DNA of 64,000 nt, taken from positions 1 through 64,000 of the forward strand of contig NZ_LQGV01000004.1 in the NCBI RefSeq assembly GCF_001620065.1. The letters run 5' to 3'. The stretch is from Microbacterium sp. TNHR37B. Its GTDB lineage: Bacteria > Actinomycetota > Actinomycetes > Actinomycetales > Microbacteriaceae. The position numbers and the translations under genes were made by a program. The notes below the pieces were generated by a model that was given only the letters and a program-made list of their open reading frames with translations, was not told where the DNA came from and made no database searches. Below are positions 51,530-58,861 of the stretch, one piece after another (position 1 is the stretch's first letter; every line of letters begins with the position of its first letter).

Positions 51530-51876
51530 GGCCGCAATGCTTGCGAGGCGGCGTCGAGAGCATCCGTGACCACGCGGTAGTAGGCCCACTTGCCGCGTTG
51601 CTCGCGGGTGGCAAGACCCGCGTCGACGAGCTGCTTCATATGGTGCGACACCGTCGGCTGTGAGAGCCCCACGGGATCGGTGAGGTCGCAGATGCACGCC
51701 TCGCCGCGGGGGGCGGCGGCGATGAGCGAGAGGAGTCGGACGCGGGTGGGATCACCGAGGGCCTTGAACGTGCGCGCCGTGCGTTCTGCGTCCGCCACGG
51801 AGATCACGCTTCCCGTGACCGTCGCGCAGCAGACGTTGCCCTCTGTGGAGGCGATCAGGGGCAGCTGAGCGGGCAT
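51526..51876 (-). CDS. arsR: ArsR-family As(III)-responsive repressor
   Basis: A 116-residue winged-helix repressor. The recognition helix is LSQPTVSHHMKQLVDAGL. Cys16-Cys17 (NVCCATV) near the N-terminus and Cys61/Cys63 (EACICDL) match the As(III) site layout of Corynebacterium ArsR (Cys15, Cys16, Cys55) rather than that of plasmid R773. It heads an arsR-arsN1 operon and is divergent from the flavoprotein remnant-aquaporin-arsC operon. A near-perfect 28-bp palindrome lies in the shared promoter. Confidence 0.9.
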   Translation of the reverse strand: MPAQLPLIASTEGNVCCATVTGSVISVADAERTARTFKALGDPTRVRLLSLIAAAPRGEACICDLTDPVGLSQPTVSHHMKQLVDAGLATREQRGKWAYYRVVTDALDAASQALRP

Positions 51877-51898
51877 GGGGCGATCTTCTCACATCATA

Positions 51899-51928
51899 TT
51901 GACATTCGTCGATGCATCGGCGAGTGTC
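51899..51928. promoter_or_regulatory. ArsR operator and divergent ars promoter
   Basis: Positions 51901-51928 form a 28-bp near-palindrome centred on ATGCAT (GAC.TTCG.CGATGCATCG pattern). It overlaps TTGACA (51899-51904), a consensus -35 for the rightward operon, and adjoins TATGAT (minus strand, 51893-51898), the -10 of arsR. A second CGTCGATGCA direct repeat is at 51943-51952. Binding by ArsR is inferred. Confidence 0.6.
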
Positions 51929-51968
51929 TTTCCATCGATGTCCGTCGATGCAAGCGGAGAGGATCGTC

Positions 51969-52259
51969 ATGGACGATGCGTTGCCTGTGGTCGTGATCGG
52001 CGCCGTGGGGGCGAAGTCATACGGTCGTGCGCCGACGTTCCTTGCACTCACCGGTTACGAGCAGGTGCGCAGCGTTGTGGCCGAGCTCTCGGGGGATCAT
52101 GAAGCCGCGCGCCGGATCACGCTCGTGGTGCCGGAGACGGGCGTCTGCGGCGGCAGGGGTTCGTTCGATGCGCCCGCCCCCGTCTCGCCGCGCGATGGGT
52201 GTTGCGCGTCGCCGGTACAGCAACGCCTGGACGTCGTCCCGGCCGACGCGACAGCTTGA
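51969..52259 (+). pseudogene. internally deleted ArsO-like flavoprotein remnant
   Basis: A 96-codon reading frame. Its first 10 residues, MDDALPVVVIGA up to the start of a Rossmann FAD motif, run straight into VGAKSYGRAPTFLALTGYEQ RSVVAEL-type sequence that is the extreme C-terminus of the roughly 400-450-residue FAD-dependent flavoproteins found in actinobacterial ars operons. The GxGxxG loop and the whole catalytic middle are missing, while the frame is kept. It ends with an ETGVCGG...CCASP Cys cluster. Probably non-enzymatic; residual expression of the Cys-rich tail is possible. The identification is from family recall. Confidence 0.65.
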
Positions 52260-52262
52260 CCC

Positions 52263-53027
52263 ATGGCGATCGATTCCCCGGCGCCGCGACGGGCGCGGCG
52301 TCACGTCGCGCGACGACTGGCGGCGGAGTTCGTGGGAACGGGAATGCTCGTCGCCGTCGTCGTCGGATCCGGGATCGCCGCTCAGCGGCTGTCTCCCCAC
52401 GATGCCGGGCTGCAGCTCCTGGAGAACAGTATCGCGACGGCCCTCGGCCTCGGGGTGCTCATCGTGACGCTCGCGCCGGTGTCCGGAGGGCACCTCAACC
52501 CGGTCGTCTCGCTCGTGGACTGGGCGCTCGGTCGCCGTTGGGGCACCGGGCTCCCGCCGAGCGAGGTCGTCTTCTACATCGGCGCACAGATCGTCGGCGG
52601 CGTTGCCGGCACCGTCCTTGCGAGCGTCATGTTCGACGTCTCGCCTGCACTCTCCGAGACCCCGCGGTCGACGCCTGGTCAGCTCGTGGGTGAGTTCGTC
52701 GCCACCGCTGGCTTGGTCGTGGTGATCTTCACGCTTGCCCGCACGGCAACGCTGCCCGTGACGGCAACGGCCGTCGGCGCGTACATCGGTGCGGCGTACT
52801 GGTTCACGAGTTCGACGTCGTTCGCAAACCCGGCTGTCACGATCGCCCGTATGTTCACCGACACCTTCGCCGGGATCTCGCCCGGGTCCATCGTCCCGTT
52901 CATCCTGGCCCAACTCGGCGGCGCCGCCGCCGGGATGGTATTCACCCTCGTTCTCCATCGGACTCCGGCCCGCGTCGCCGGCTCCGATGCCCGGCCACCC
53001 ACGACCATCCCGGAGGAGCACTCATGA
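52263..53027 (+). CDS. aquaporin/aquaglyceroporin of the ars operon (AqpS-like)
   Basis: A 254-residue MIP-family channel with six membrane helices and two pore half-helices: HLNPVVS (NPV instead of NPA, about residues 79-85) and SFANPAVTIARMF (about 187-199). It follows the flavoprotein remnant by 3 bases and overlaps arsC by ATGA. In Sinorhizobium, AqpS with ArsC provides resistance by letting arsenite made by ArsC leave the cell down its gradient; the same role is inferred here since no ArsB/Acr3 pump gene is present in the window. Confidence 0.87.
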   Translation: MAIDSPAPRRARRHVARRLAAEFVGTGMLVAVVVGSGIAAQRLSPHDAGLQLLENSIATALGLGVLIVTLAPVSGGHLNPVVSLVDWALGRRWGTGLPPSEVVFYIGAQIVGGVAGTVLASVMFDVSPALSETPRSTPGQLVGEFVATAGLVVVIFTLARTATLPVTATAVGAYIGAAYWFTSSTSFANPAVTIARMFTDTFAGISPGSIVPFILAQLGGAAAGMVFTLVLHRTPARVAGSDARPPTTIPEEHS

Positions 53028-53428
53028 CCGACATCACCAAGCCCGCCGTCCTGTTCGTCTGCGTCCACAACGCGGGCCGATCGCAAATGGCCGCGGGCTA
53101 TCTGCGCGCGCTCGCCGGTGATCGTATCGACGTCTTCTCTGCCGGCAGCGAGCCCGGCGATGCGGTGAATCCGGCCGCTGTCGCTGTCATGGCGGAGGAA
53201 GGTATCGACCTCGTCGGCGCTGTTCCTCAGATCCTCACGACTGACGCGGTGCGTCAGGCAGATGTCGTGATCACGATGGGATGCGGTGACGCATGCCCGA
53301 TCTTTCCCGGGAAGAGATACGAAGACTGGCTGCTGACAGATCCTGCCGGTCAGCCCATCGAGGTCGTCCGATCCGTCCGCGACGACATCAAGGTTCGCGT
53401 CGAGCAGCTGGTGTCGAGCTTGATCTGA
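53024..53428 (+). CDS. arsC: arsenate reductase, LMW-phosphatase fold
   Basis: A 134-residue enzyme that reduces arsenate to arsenite. The phosphatase-type P loop VCVHNAGRSQMA (CX5R, Cys about residue 13) and the general-acid region DWLLTDPAGQP (Asp) are present, with an extra Cys pair in MGCGDACPIFPG (about 86-97). The fold and host suggest a mycothiol- or thioredoxin-coupled mechanism as in Corynebacterium ArsC enzymes. It is the last gene of the rightward ars operon and converges with the second sugar operon. Confidence 0.92.
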   Translation: MTDITKPAVLFVCVHNAGRSQMAAGYLRALAGDRIDVFSAGSEPGDAVNPAAVAVMAEEGIDLVGAVPQILTTDAVRQADVVITMGCGDACPIFPGKRYEDWLLTDPAGQPIEVVRSVRDDIKVRVEQLVSSLI

Positions 53429-53493
53429 GACGCGAACTGCGGGGCGGCTCAGGAGGCCGGATCGACGTCGTACCTGCTGGTGATGGCGACGCG

Positions 53494-54564
53494 TCAGGCG
53501 CGTCGGGGCGCCGGCTCCGACCATGCCCGCAAGACCGCGGCGACCTCCGAGGGTGCGGCGGCGACGGCGCGCGCGTGGGCGTCGGCGAACAGTTCCGCGA
53601 ACTCGACGGGGCGGCCCGTCGCGGAAGAGGCGACGGCTCCTTCGACCATGGCCAGGCTCCAGATGTTCGCGTGTACCTCTCCCGAGGGGGGAGCGCCGCC
53701 GTCGAGCGCGGTCAGGAACTCGTCGAGGGCTCCGTCGAGTCCCTCGGCGGCGTCGGGGAGCTCCGCCGTCCGTGGCTCGTCGCTCGCCTGCACGCGCACG
53801 GTCGTCTCGCCGTCCCACGTCGCCGATCCGCCCGCCGCCGACGCGTGCCAGTCGCCGTTCCACGACGTCATGAGGCCGTCGGCGCACCAGCTCCCCGAGT
53901 AGGAGAAGCGCGCGCCGCCCGCGAAGCCGAACACGGCGTCGGCGGCCGCGGCGCCCCGGTACCAGCTCCACGGCGGCGAGAACTCCTCGCAGTACACCCG
54001 CGTCGGTTCGTCGTCGAGGAGAAAGCGCGCCTGGTCGAAGGTGTGGATCGCCATGTCGCGCAGGAGCGGGCTGTCCATCTCGTCGCGGAAGCCGCCGAAG
54101 CGCGGGTTCTGGAAGAACCTCGCCGAGAGTTGGGCCGCACCGCCGTAGGGGCGGAGCGCGTCGCGGAAGGCGATGATGCCGCGGGAGAACCGCCGAGACT
54201 GGCTCGTGGCGACGAGCGTGCCGGTCAGCTCGCTCAGGGCAGTCAGCTCGAGCCCTTCCGCGAGGGTCTCGGTGAGCGGCTTCTCGCTCAGCACGGGCAC
54301 GCCGGCCCGCAGGGCTGTGGAGCTGACGGCGAGGTGCGCGGCGGGGATCGTGACGTTGAGGACGATGTCGGCGGACCCCGCCGCGAGGGCATCGTCGAGG
54401 GAGGCGAAGACGGGCAACTCCATCCCGCGTCGCCCGAGGGCATCGCGGGCGGCGTCGGGGCGGAGGTCGACGACGGCCGCCAGGCGCACGTCGTCGCGGC
54501 GGGAGACCGTGTCGATCCAGGCCTCGCCCATCGGGCCTGCGCCGACGAGGACGACGTCTCTCAT
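53494..54564 (-). CDS. Gfo/Idh/MocA-family oxidoreductase, second copy
   Basis: A 356-residue NAD(P)-dependent oxidoreductase with Rossmann loop VVLVGAGPMGEAW, SEKPLTETLAEG (EKP motif, about residues 94-105) and LRDMAIHTFDQARFLL. The ATG overlaps the ThuA-like stop by ATGA. It is the last gene of the importer operon SBP-permease-permease-ThuA-oxidoreductase. It probably oxidises a hydroxyl of the imported sugar or glycoside; see the first pair at 42306-44071. Confidence 0.85.
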   Translation of the reverse strand: MRDVVLVGAGPMGEAWIDTVSRRDDVRLAAVVDLRPDAARDALGRRGMELPVFASLDDALAAGSADIVLNVTIPAAHLAVSSTALRAGVPVLSEKPLTETLAEGLELTALSELTGTLVATSQSRRFSRGIIAFRDALRPYGGAAQLSARFFQNPRFGGFRDEMDSPLLRDMAIHTFDQARFLLDDEPTRVYCEEFSPPWSWYRGAAAADAVFGFAGGARFSYSGSWCADGLMTSWNGDWHASAAGGSATWDGETTVRVQASDEPRTAELPDAAEGLDGALDEFLTALDGGAPPSGEVHANIWSLAMVEGAVASSATGRPVEFAELFADAHARAVAAAPSEVAAVLRAWSEPAPRRA

Positions 54565-55322
54565 TCCTGCGGCTCTCCGTTCCACTCGCGCGGCGTCTCG
54601 TAGTCGCCCTCCTGGTACATCGCCAGGCGCGGCAGCGTCCGCGGTCGGTCCTGATGCGCCCACCGGGCGGCGTTGGCCAAGACGCGCTGGATCGCGGCAT
54701 CGTGGTACACCGGGTAGTCCTGGTCGCCGGGGGAGAAGTAGAAGATCCGTCCGTGCCCACGGCGATAGGTCATGCCCGAGCGGAACACCTCGCCGCCGGA
54801 GAAGTTCGACACGAACACGAGCTCGTCGGGGGCCGGCACGTCGAACGGCTCGCCGTACATTTCCTGCGCCGAGATCACGAGCGGCTGGGGCACGCCGTCG
54901 GCGATCGGGTGCGTGGGATCGATCGTCCACACGAGCTCCCGATCCTGCGCCTGACGCCAGCGCAGCGAGCACGTGGTGCCCATCAGCCGGATGAAGATCT
55001 TGGAGAAGTGGGCCGAGTGGAGCGGCACGAATCCCATGCCCGCCAGCACGTGCCGGTGCACGCGGTCCACGACCTCATCGGCGACGGCGTCGTGGCGGAT
55101 GTGCCCCCACCAGAACAGCACGTCGGTCTGCGCCAACCGCTCCTCCGTGAGACCGTGCTCGGGATCGTCGAGGGTCGCGGTCTCCACCACGGCGTCGTCG
55201 CCGAGCACGCGGCGCAGGCCCGCCGCGATCGTGCCGTGCATCGTGTCGGGATAGATCAGCTGCGGCACCTCGTGGTGCTTCTCGTGGTGGTTCTCACCCC
55301 AGACGAGGATCCGGATCGGCAT
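54561..55322 (-). CDS. ThuA-like domain protein, second copy
   Basis: A 253-residue ThuA-family protein, closer to the classical type than the first copy: IRILVWGENHHEKHHEVPQLIYPDTMHGTIAAGL, DVLFWWGHIRHDAVADEVVDRVHRHVLAGMGFVPLHSAHFSKIF (about residues 69-112) and GRIFYFSPGDQDYPVYHDAAIQRVLANAARW. The His-rich motifs are conserved in the family; the reaction is not firmly known. It follows the second permease by 43 bases and is coupled to the oxidoreductase downstream. Confidence 0.88.
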   Translation of the reverse strand: MPIRILVWGENHHEKHHEVPQLIYPDTMHGTIAAGLRRVLGDDAVVETATLDDPEHGLTEERLAQTDVLFWWGHIRHDAVADEVVDRVHRHVLAGMGFVPLHSAHFSKIFIRLMGTTCSLRWRQAQDRELVWTIDPTHPIADGVPQPLVISAQEMYGEPFDVPAPDELVFVSNFSGGEVFRSGMTYRRGHGRIFYFSPGDQDYPVYHDAAIQRVLANAARWAHQDRPRTLPRLAMYQEGDYETPREWNGEPQE

Positions 55323-55365
55323 CAGCGAGCCCTCTCGAGGTCGGCACGGCAGGAGGCGGACGCGA

Positions 55366-56274
55366 TCATCCCTTGAACGCTCCGTCCATGATGCCGGCCA
55401 CCATACGCCGACCTACGAAGAAGAAGACGATCAGCAGGGGCAGTGTCGCCATGAACGAGCCGCCCATCGCGAGGGCCACGTCGACGAGACGGTTGGCCTG
55501 CAGCTGCTTGAGCGCGATCTGCACCGTGAACAGCTCTTCTGACTTCAGGACGATGAAGGGCCACATGAAGTCGTTCCACACCGCGGTGAACGTGATCAGG
55601 CCCAGCACGAACGCGGCCGGCCGCACCACGGGGAACGCGATCCGCCAGAAGATCTGCCACGAGTTCGCCCCGTCGATCCGCGCTGCCTGGATGAGCTCGT
55701 CGGTCACGGTCGTGGCCATGTGCTGGCGCATCCAGAAGATGCCGAAGGCGCTCGCGAGTCCCGGGACGATGACCGCCTGGAGGGTGTCGACCCAGTCCAG
55801 CGACGAGATGATCAGGTACTGCGGGATCACCGACAGCTGCGCGGGCACGGTCATGGTGAGCAGCACGATCACGAAGAGCACGTCGCGGCCGGGGAAGTGC
55901 AGCTTCGCGAAGGCGAAGCCCGCCAGCGCGCAGAGGATCGCGGTCACCACGGCGACCGTCGTGGAGACGTACACGCTGATCAGGAGCGAGTTGATGAACG
56001 GCACGGTGTCGAACACCTTTGCCGCCACCTCGAAGAAGTTGCCGCCCGGCAGGAACTTGGGCGGATAGGAGGTGACCGCCGTCGCCCCGATCGAGGCGAT
56101 GACGAACATGTAGTACAGCGGGAAGACGCTGATGATGACCGCGATCCACAGCGCGAGGTAGACGAGCCAGTGCACGCGCCCGGCGCGGCCGCGACTGCGG
56201 CGCGGTGTGCGGCCCTTTCCGCCCAGCGGCGGTGCGGCGGGGAGTCGGGTGGCGGTGTCGAGCGTGTCGGCCAT
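55366..56274 (-). CDS. sugar ABC transporter permease (MalG type)
   Basis: A 302-residue carbohydrate-uptake (CUT1) inner-membrane protein with six helices and the EAA loop DELIQAARIDGANSWQIFWRIAFPVVRPA (about residues 190-218), which docks the ATPase. The ATG overlaps the previous permease stop by one base (TGATG). Together with the binding protein and the other permease it forms an oligosaccharide importer; no ATPase gene is present, so a shared MsmK/MsiK-type ATPase elsewhere is expected. Confidence 0.93.
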   Translation of the reverse strand: MADTLDTATRLPAAPPLGGKGRTPRRSRGRAGRVHWLVYLALWIAVIISVFPLYYMFVIASIGATAVTSYPPKFLPGGNFFEVAAKVFDTVPFINSLLISVYVSTTVAVVTAILCALAGFAFAKLHFPGRDVLFVIVLLTMTVPAQLSVIPQYLIISSLDWVDTLQAVIVPGLASAFGIFWMRQHMATTVTDELIQAARIDGANSWQIFWRIAFPVVRPAAFVLGLITFTAVWNDFMWPFIVLKSEELFTVQIALKQLQANRLVDVALAMGGSFMATLPLLIVFFFVGRRMVAGIMDGAFKG

Positions 56275-57239
56275 CAGCGGTCTCCTCGCGTGCGGGTGGA
56301 CAGGAAGAAGTTGATGAGGGCGGCGATGACGACGATGACGAAGAGCGCGACGCCGATCGCCGAGCCGTAGCCGAACTCGAACTGGCCGAAGCCCTGCTCG
56401 TAGAGGAACAGCGCGAGCGTCTGGCACTGCCGCGCCGCACCGCAGGTGAGGCCGGTCTCGGGGGCCACGAGGAGCGGTTCGGTGAAGATCTGGAGCCCGC
56501 CGATCGTCGACATGATGACCGTGAAGATGATGATCGGGCGGAGCGAGGGGATCGTCAGGTGGATGAACTGCTGCCAGCCGGAGGCGCCGTCCACCGCGGC
56601 TGCTTCATAGATCTCGCGCGGGATCGCCTGGAGCCCCGCTAGGTACAGCAGGGTGTTGTAGCCGAACCACCGCCAGAACACCATCGCCGAGATCACGGTC
56701 CACGATCCGGTCTGGCTAGCGAGGAAGTTGACGGGATCCTGCCCGATGAGCTCGAGGAACCAGTTGACCAGTCCGAAGTTCTTGTCGAAGATCTGGCCGA
56801 ACACGATCGCGGTCGCCGCCACCGAGGTGATGTACGGGACGAGGAGCGCCATACGGAAGAAGTTCGCCAGCTTGAGCGTCGCGTGGTTGAGGAGGTGCGC
56901 CAGCAGGAGCGCGAGGGCGAGCTGGGGGATGGTGGAGAGCAGGAAGATCCCGAAGGTGTTGACGAACGCGTTCCAGAACCGCGGATCTTGCAGGAGCCGC
57001 TCGAAGTTGGCGAGGCCCACGAAGGTCTGCTCTCCGATGGGGTTCCAGTCGAACAGCGCCACGTAGAAGGTGAACAGCAGCGGGAATAGCCCGAAGACGA
57101 AGAAGATGACGAAGAACGGGGCGACATAGCCATAGGGAGCCAGCCGTTCCAGGCGCGACTCCCGGATGCGCGTCGACGGCGGTCGCTTTCGCCGGCCCTT
57201 CTGAACGGGGATCGCGGTCTGAGTGGCGGTCGAGGTCAT
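56274..57239 (-). CDS. sugar ABC transporter permease (MalF type)
   Basis: A 321-residue CUT1 permease with six membrane helices (first about residues 35-58) and EAA loop REIYEAAAVDGASGWQQFIHLTIPSLRPI (about 217-245). A basic 30-residue cytoplasmic N-terminus precedes the first helix. It is separated from the binding-protein gene by 98 bases holding a stable hairpin, which would lower permease expression relative to the binding protein. Confidence 0.93.
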   Translation of the reverse strand: MTSTATQTAIPVQKGRRKRPPSTRIRESRLERLAPYGYVAPFFVIFFVFGLFPLLFTFYVALFDWNPIGEQTFVGLANFERLLQDPRFWNAFVNTFGIFLLSTIPQLALALLLAHLLNHATLKLANFFRMALLVPYITSVAATAIVFGQIFDKNFGLVNWFLELIGQDPVNFLASQTGSWTVISAMVFWRWFGYNTLLYLAGLQAIPREIYEAAAVDGASGWQQFIHLTIPSLRPIIIFTVIMSTIGGLQIFTEPLLVAPETGLTCGAARQCQTLALFLYEQGFGQFEFGYGSAIGVALFVIVVIAALINFFLSTRTRGDR

Positions 57240-57302
57240 GTGGCCCTCCGGGGGTCGCAGGATGGTGGGGACCGGCGCGCGCCCGTCCCGACGGAAGGAG
57301 GA

Positions 57303-57331
57303 AGGGGCGGCCCGGTGACCGGACCGCCCCT
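57303..57331 (-). terminator. intercistronic hairpin after the sugar-binding-protein gene
   Basis: AGGGGCGG / CCGCCCCT arms (8 bp) enclose a CCGG-TGA-CCGG inner stem. It begins 6 bases past the binding-protein stop, inside the operon, and is probably an attenuator or mRNA-stabilising structure favouring the binding protein. Confidence 0.6.
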
Positions 57332-57337
57332 GGGGAC

Positions 57338-58618
57338 TCAGCCGCCCGCGACCGCCTGGTCGGCGGCGTCGACGCCGGTCTGCCACGCGTCGGCGGGAGC
57401 GGTGTTGCCTGCTTCCATCGCGATGAGGGCGTTGAGGAAGGCGCCGCCGATCGCGCTCGTGTCCGGACCGTTGTAGAACGAGCTGAAGTTGAGCACCGAG
57501 TCGCTGATGACCCGCCCGATCGGGGAGTCGCCGAAGAACTCGTCGGTGTAGCCCTTCACTGCGTCGCTTTCCAGGGCGGCATCGGCGGCGGGGAAGGTGC
57601 CGCTGCGCTCGAAGTGCTCGATCTGGCCCTCGGGTGACTGCATCGTCTGGATGTACTGCCAGGCGCCGGCGGGGTTCTTCGCGCGCGCCGGGATGGCCAG
57701 GCAGCTGCCGCCCCAGTTGCCGCCGATGCCGGGGAGGGAGGTGACCCGCCACTTGCCGGCGGTGTCGGGTGCATCGTTCTTCAGGCCGCTGAGGATCCAG
57801 GAGGGAGCGGTCGTCACGGCGAAGGCGCCGTTGGCCTTGCCGGGGCCCCATCCGGTCGACCACGCGTCGATGTGCGCGCTGATGCCGGCCTCGTACGCGT
57901 CGACGCCCACCTGGAAGGCGTCCTTGACCTCGGGGTTGTCCGCATAGATGGTCTTGCCGTCGGCGGAGTAGTACTTCTGGCTCACCTGGTTGACGGCGGC
58001 GAAGAAGATCGTCGTGCTGACGTTGTCGACGAACGGCTCGCCCGTGGCCTCGGTGTACTTCTCTCCGAGGGCGATGAAGTCGTCCCACGTGGACCATGCC
58101 GCGGCCACCTCGTCGGGGTCGGTGGGCAGGCCCGCCTTCTCGAACAGGTCGGCGCGGTAGGCGAGCCCGAGCCCGCCGACGTCGGTCGGGAGGCAGATGA
58201 ACGATCCGTCCTCCGCCGTCGAGGCGTCCACGGCCCAGTCGAGGTAGCCCTCGCCGAGGTCGTCGCCGCCGAGAGTGCGCAGGTCGATGAAGTTGCCGGG
58301 GTTGGCGACGAACTTCGGCAGGTCGTCGCCCTGGATGAGCACCAGGTCGGGGACCTTTCCGCCGGCCAGCGCCGCCGTCAGGGCGGTGGCGGTCTCGGTG
58401 GTGCTTCCCACCTCGCTGAGCTTGACCTTCGCGTCGGGCTTCTTCTCGAGGTACGCGTTGACGGCGTCCTTCTGCCCGATGCCGGTGAAGGACCAGAACT
58501 CGAACTGTGCGTTGGGGTCGCCGTCCTTCGGGGAACCGCCTCCGCCGCTGCAGGCGGTGAGGGTGAGGGCGACCACGCCCAGGGTGGCGACAGTGATGGC
58601 GGGCATGCGATATCTCAC
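57338..58618 (-). CDS. sugar ABC transporter substrate-binding lipoprotein
   Basis: A 426-residue extracytoplasmic solute-binding protein (family 1). The lipoprotein signal ends in the lipobox LTAC (Cys about residue 23) with a following SGGGGS linker. NAQFEFWSFTGIGQKDAVNAYLEKKPDAKV and the C-terminal AKNPAGAWQYIQTMQSPEGQ and FLNALIAMEAGNTAPADAWQTGVDAADQAV segments are typical of CUT1 binding proteins. The GTG at 58618 has GAGGA 6 bases upstream; an internal ATG at 58606 is the alternative. The ligand is presumably a plant oligosaccharide processed by the nearby hydrolases. Confidence 0.92.
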   Translation of the reverse strand: MRYRMPAITVATLGVVALTLTACSGGGGSPKDGDPNAQFEFWSFTGIGQKDAVNAYLEKKPDAKVKLSEVGSTTETATALTAALAGGKVPDLVLIQGDDLPKFVANPGNFIDLRTLGGDDLGEGYLDWAVDASTAEDGSFICLPTDVGGLGLAYRADLFEKAGLPTDPDEVAAAWSTWDDFIALGEKYTEATGEPFVDNVSTTIFFAAVNQVSQKYYSADGKTIYADNPEVKDAFQVGVDAYEAGISAHIDAWSTGWGPGKANGAFAVTTAPSWILSGLKNDAPDTAGKWRVTSLPGIGGNWGGSCLAIPARAKNPAGAWQYIQTMQSPEGQIEHFERSGTFPAADAALESDAVKGYTDEFFGDSPIGRVISDSVLNFSSFYNGPDTSAIGGAFLNALIAMEAGNTAPADAWQTGVDAADQAVAGG

Positions 58619-58672
58619 GACAATTCCTCTTCTCTGGGGAACTTGCGGGCGCCGCGCGTCGGTGCGGGCGCA

Positions 58673-58684
58673 GAGATCGTTCTC
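58673..58684. promoter_or_regulatory. operator candidate downstream of the importer -10 box
   Basis: GAGATCGTTCTC (GAGAACGATCTC on the coding strand) lies about 12 bases downstream of the TAATCT -10 box of the importer operon. It matches the palindrome at 47048 at 11 of 12 positions. Confidence 0.55.
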
Positions 58685-58695
58685 TCGTGCCCCGC

Positions 58696-58724
58696 AGATT
58701 AGCCAGGGCCCTGGGGGCAGACAA
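58696..58724 (-). promoter_or_regulatory. promoter of the sugar importer operon
   Basis: On the minus strand TTGTCT (58719-58724) and TAATCT (58696-58701) are separated by exactly 17 bases. A TTGCGCGAA motif (58730-58738) sits just upstream of the -35 box and the GAGATCGTTCTC operator candidate just downstream of the start point. Confidence 0.6.
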
Positions 58725-58808
58725 GAGAGTTGCGCGAAAATAACCGACACGGCGGATCTGTGCAGGGGAGGGTCGTCGCGGGCCCCGAAACGACGCGTCT
58801 CGCAGTGA

Positions 58809-58820
58809 GGGATCGTTCTC
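58809..58820. promoter_or_regulatory. operator candidate at the second LacI promoter
   Basis: GGGATCGTTCTC coincides with the expected -35 position of the LacI gene's promoter (TAGACT at 58832-58837). It suggests autoregulation together with the importer operon. Confidence 0.5.
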
Positions 58821-58861
58821 TGAGGCGTGGTTAGACTGAGCCCGTCGTGAAGGAGCCACAG

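Noticed and set aside
51877..53493. Ars cassette as a transposon
   Set aside because: No transposase, terminal inverted repeats or target-site duplication could be seen at either border.
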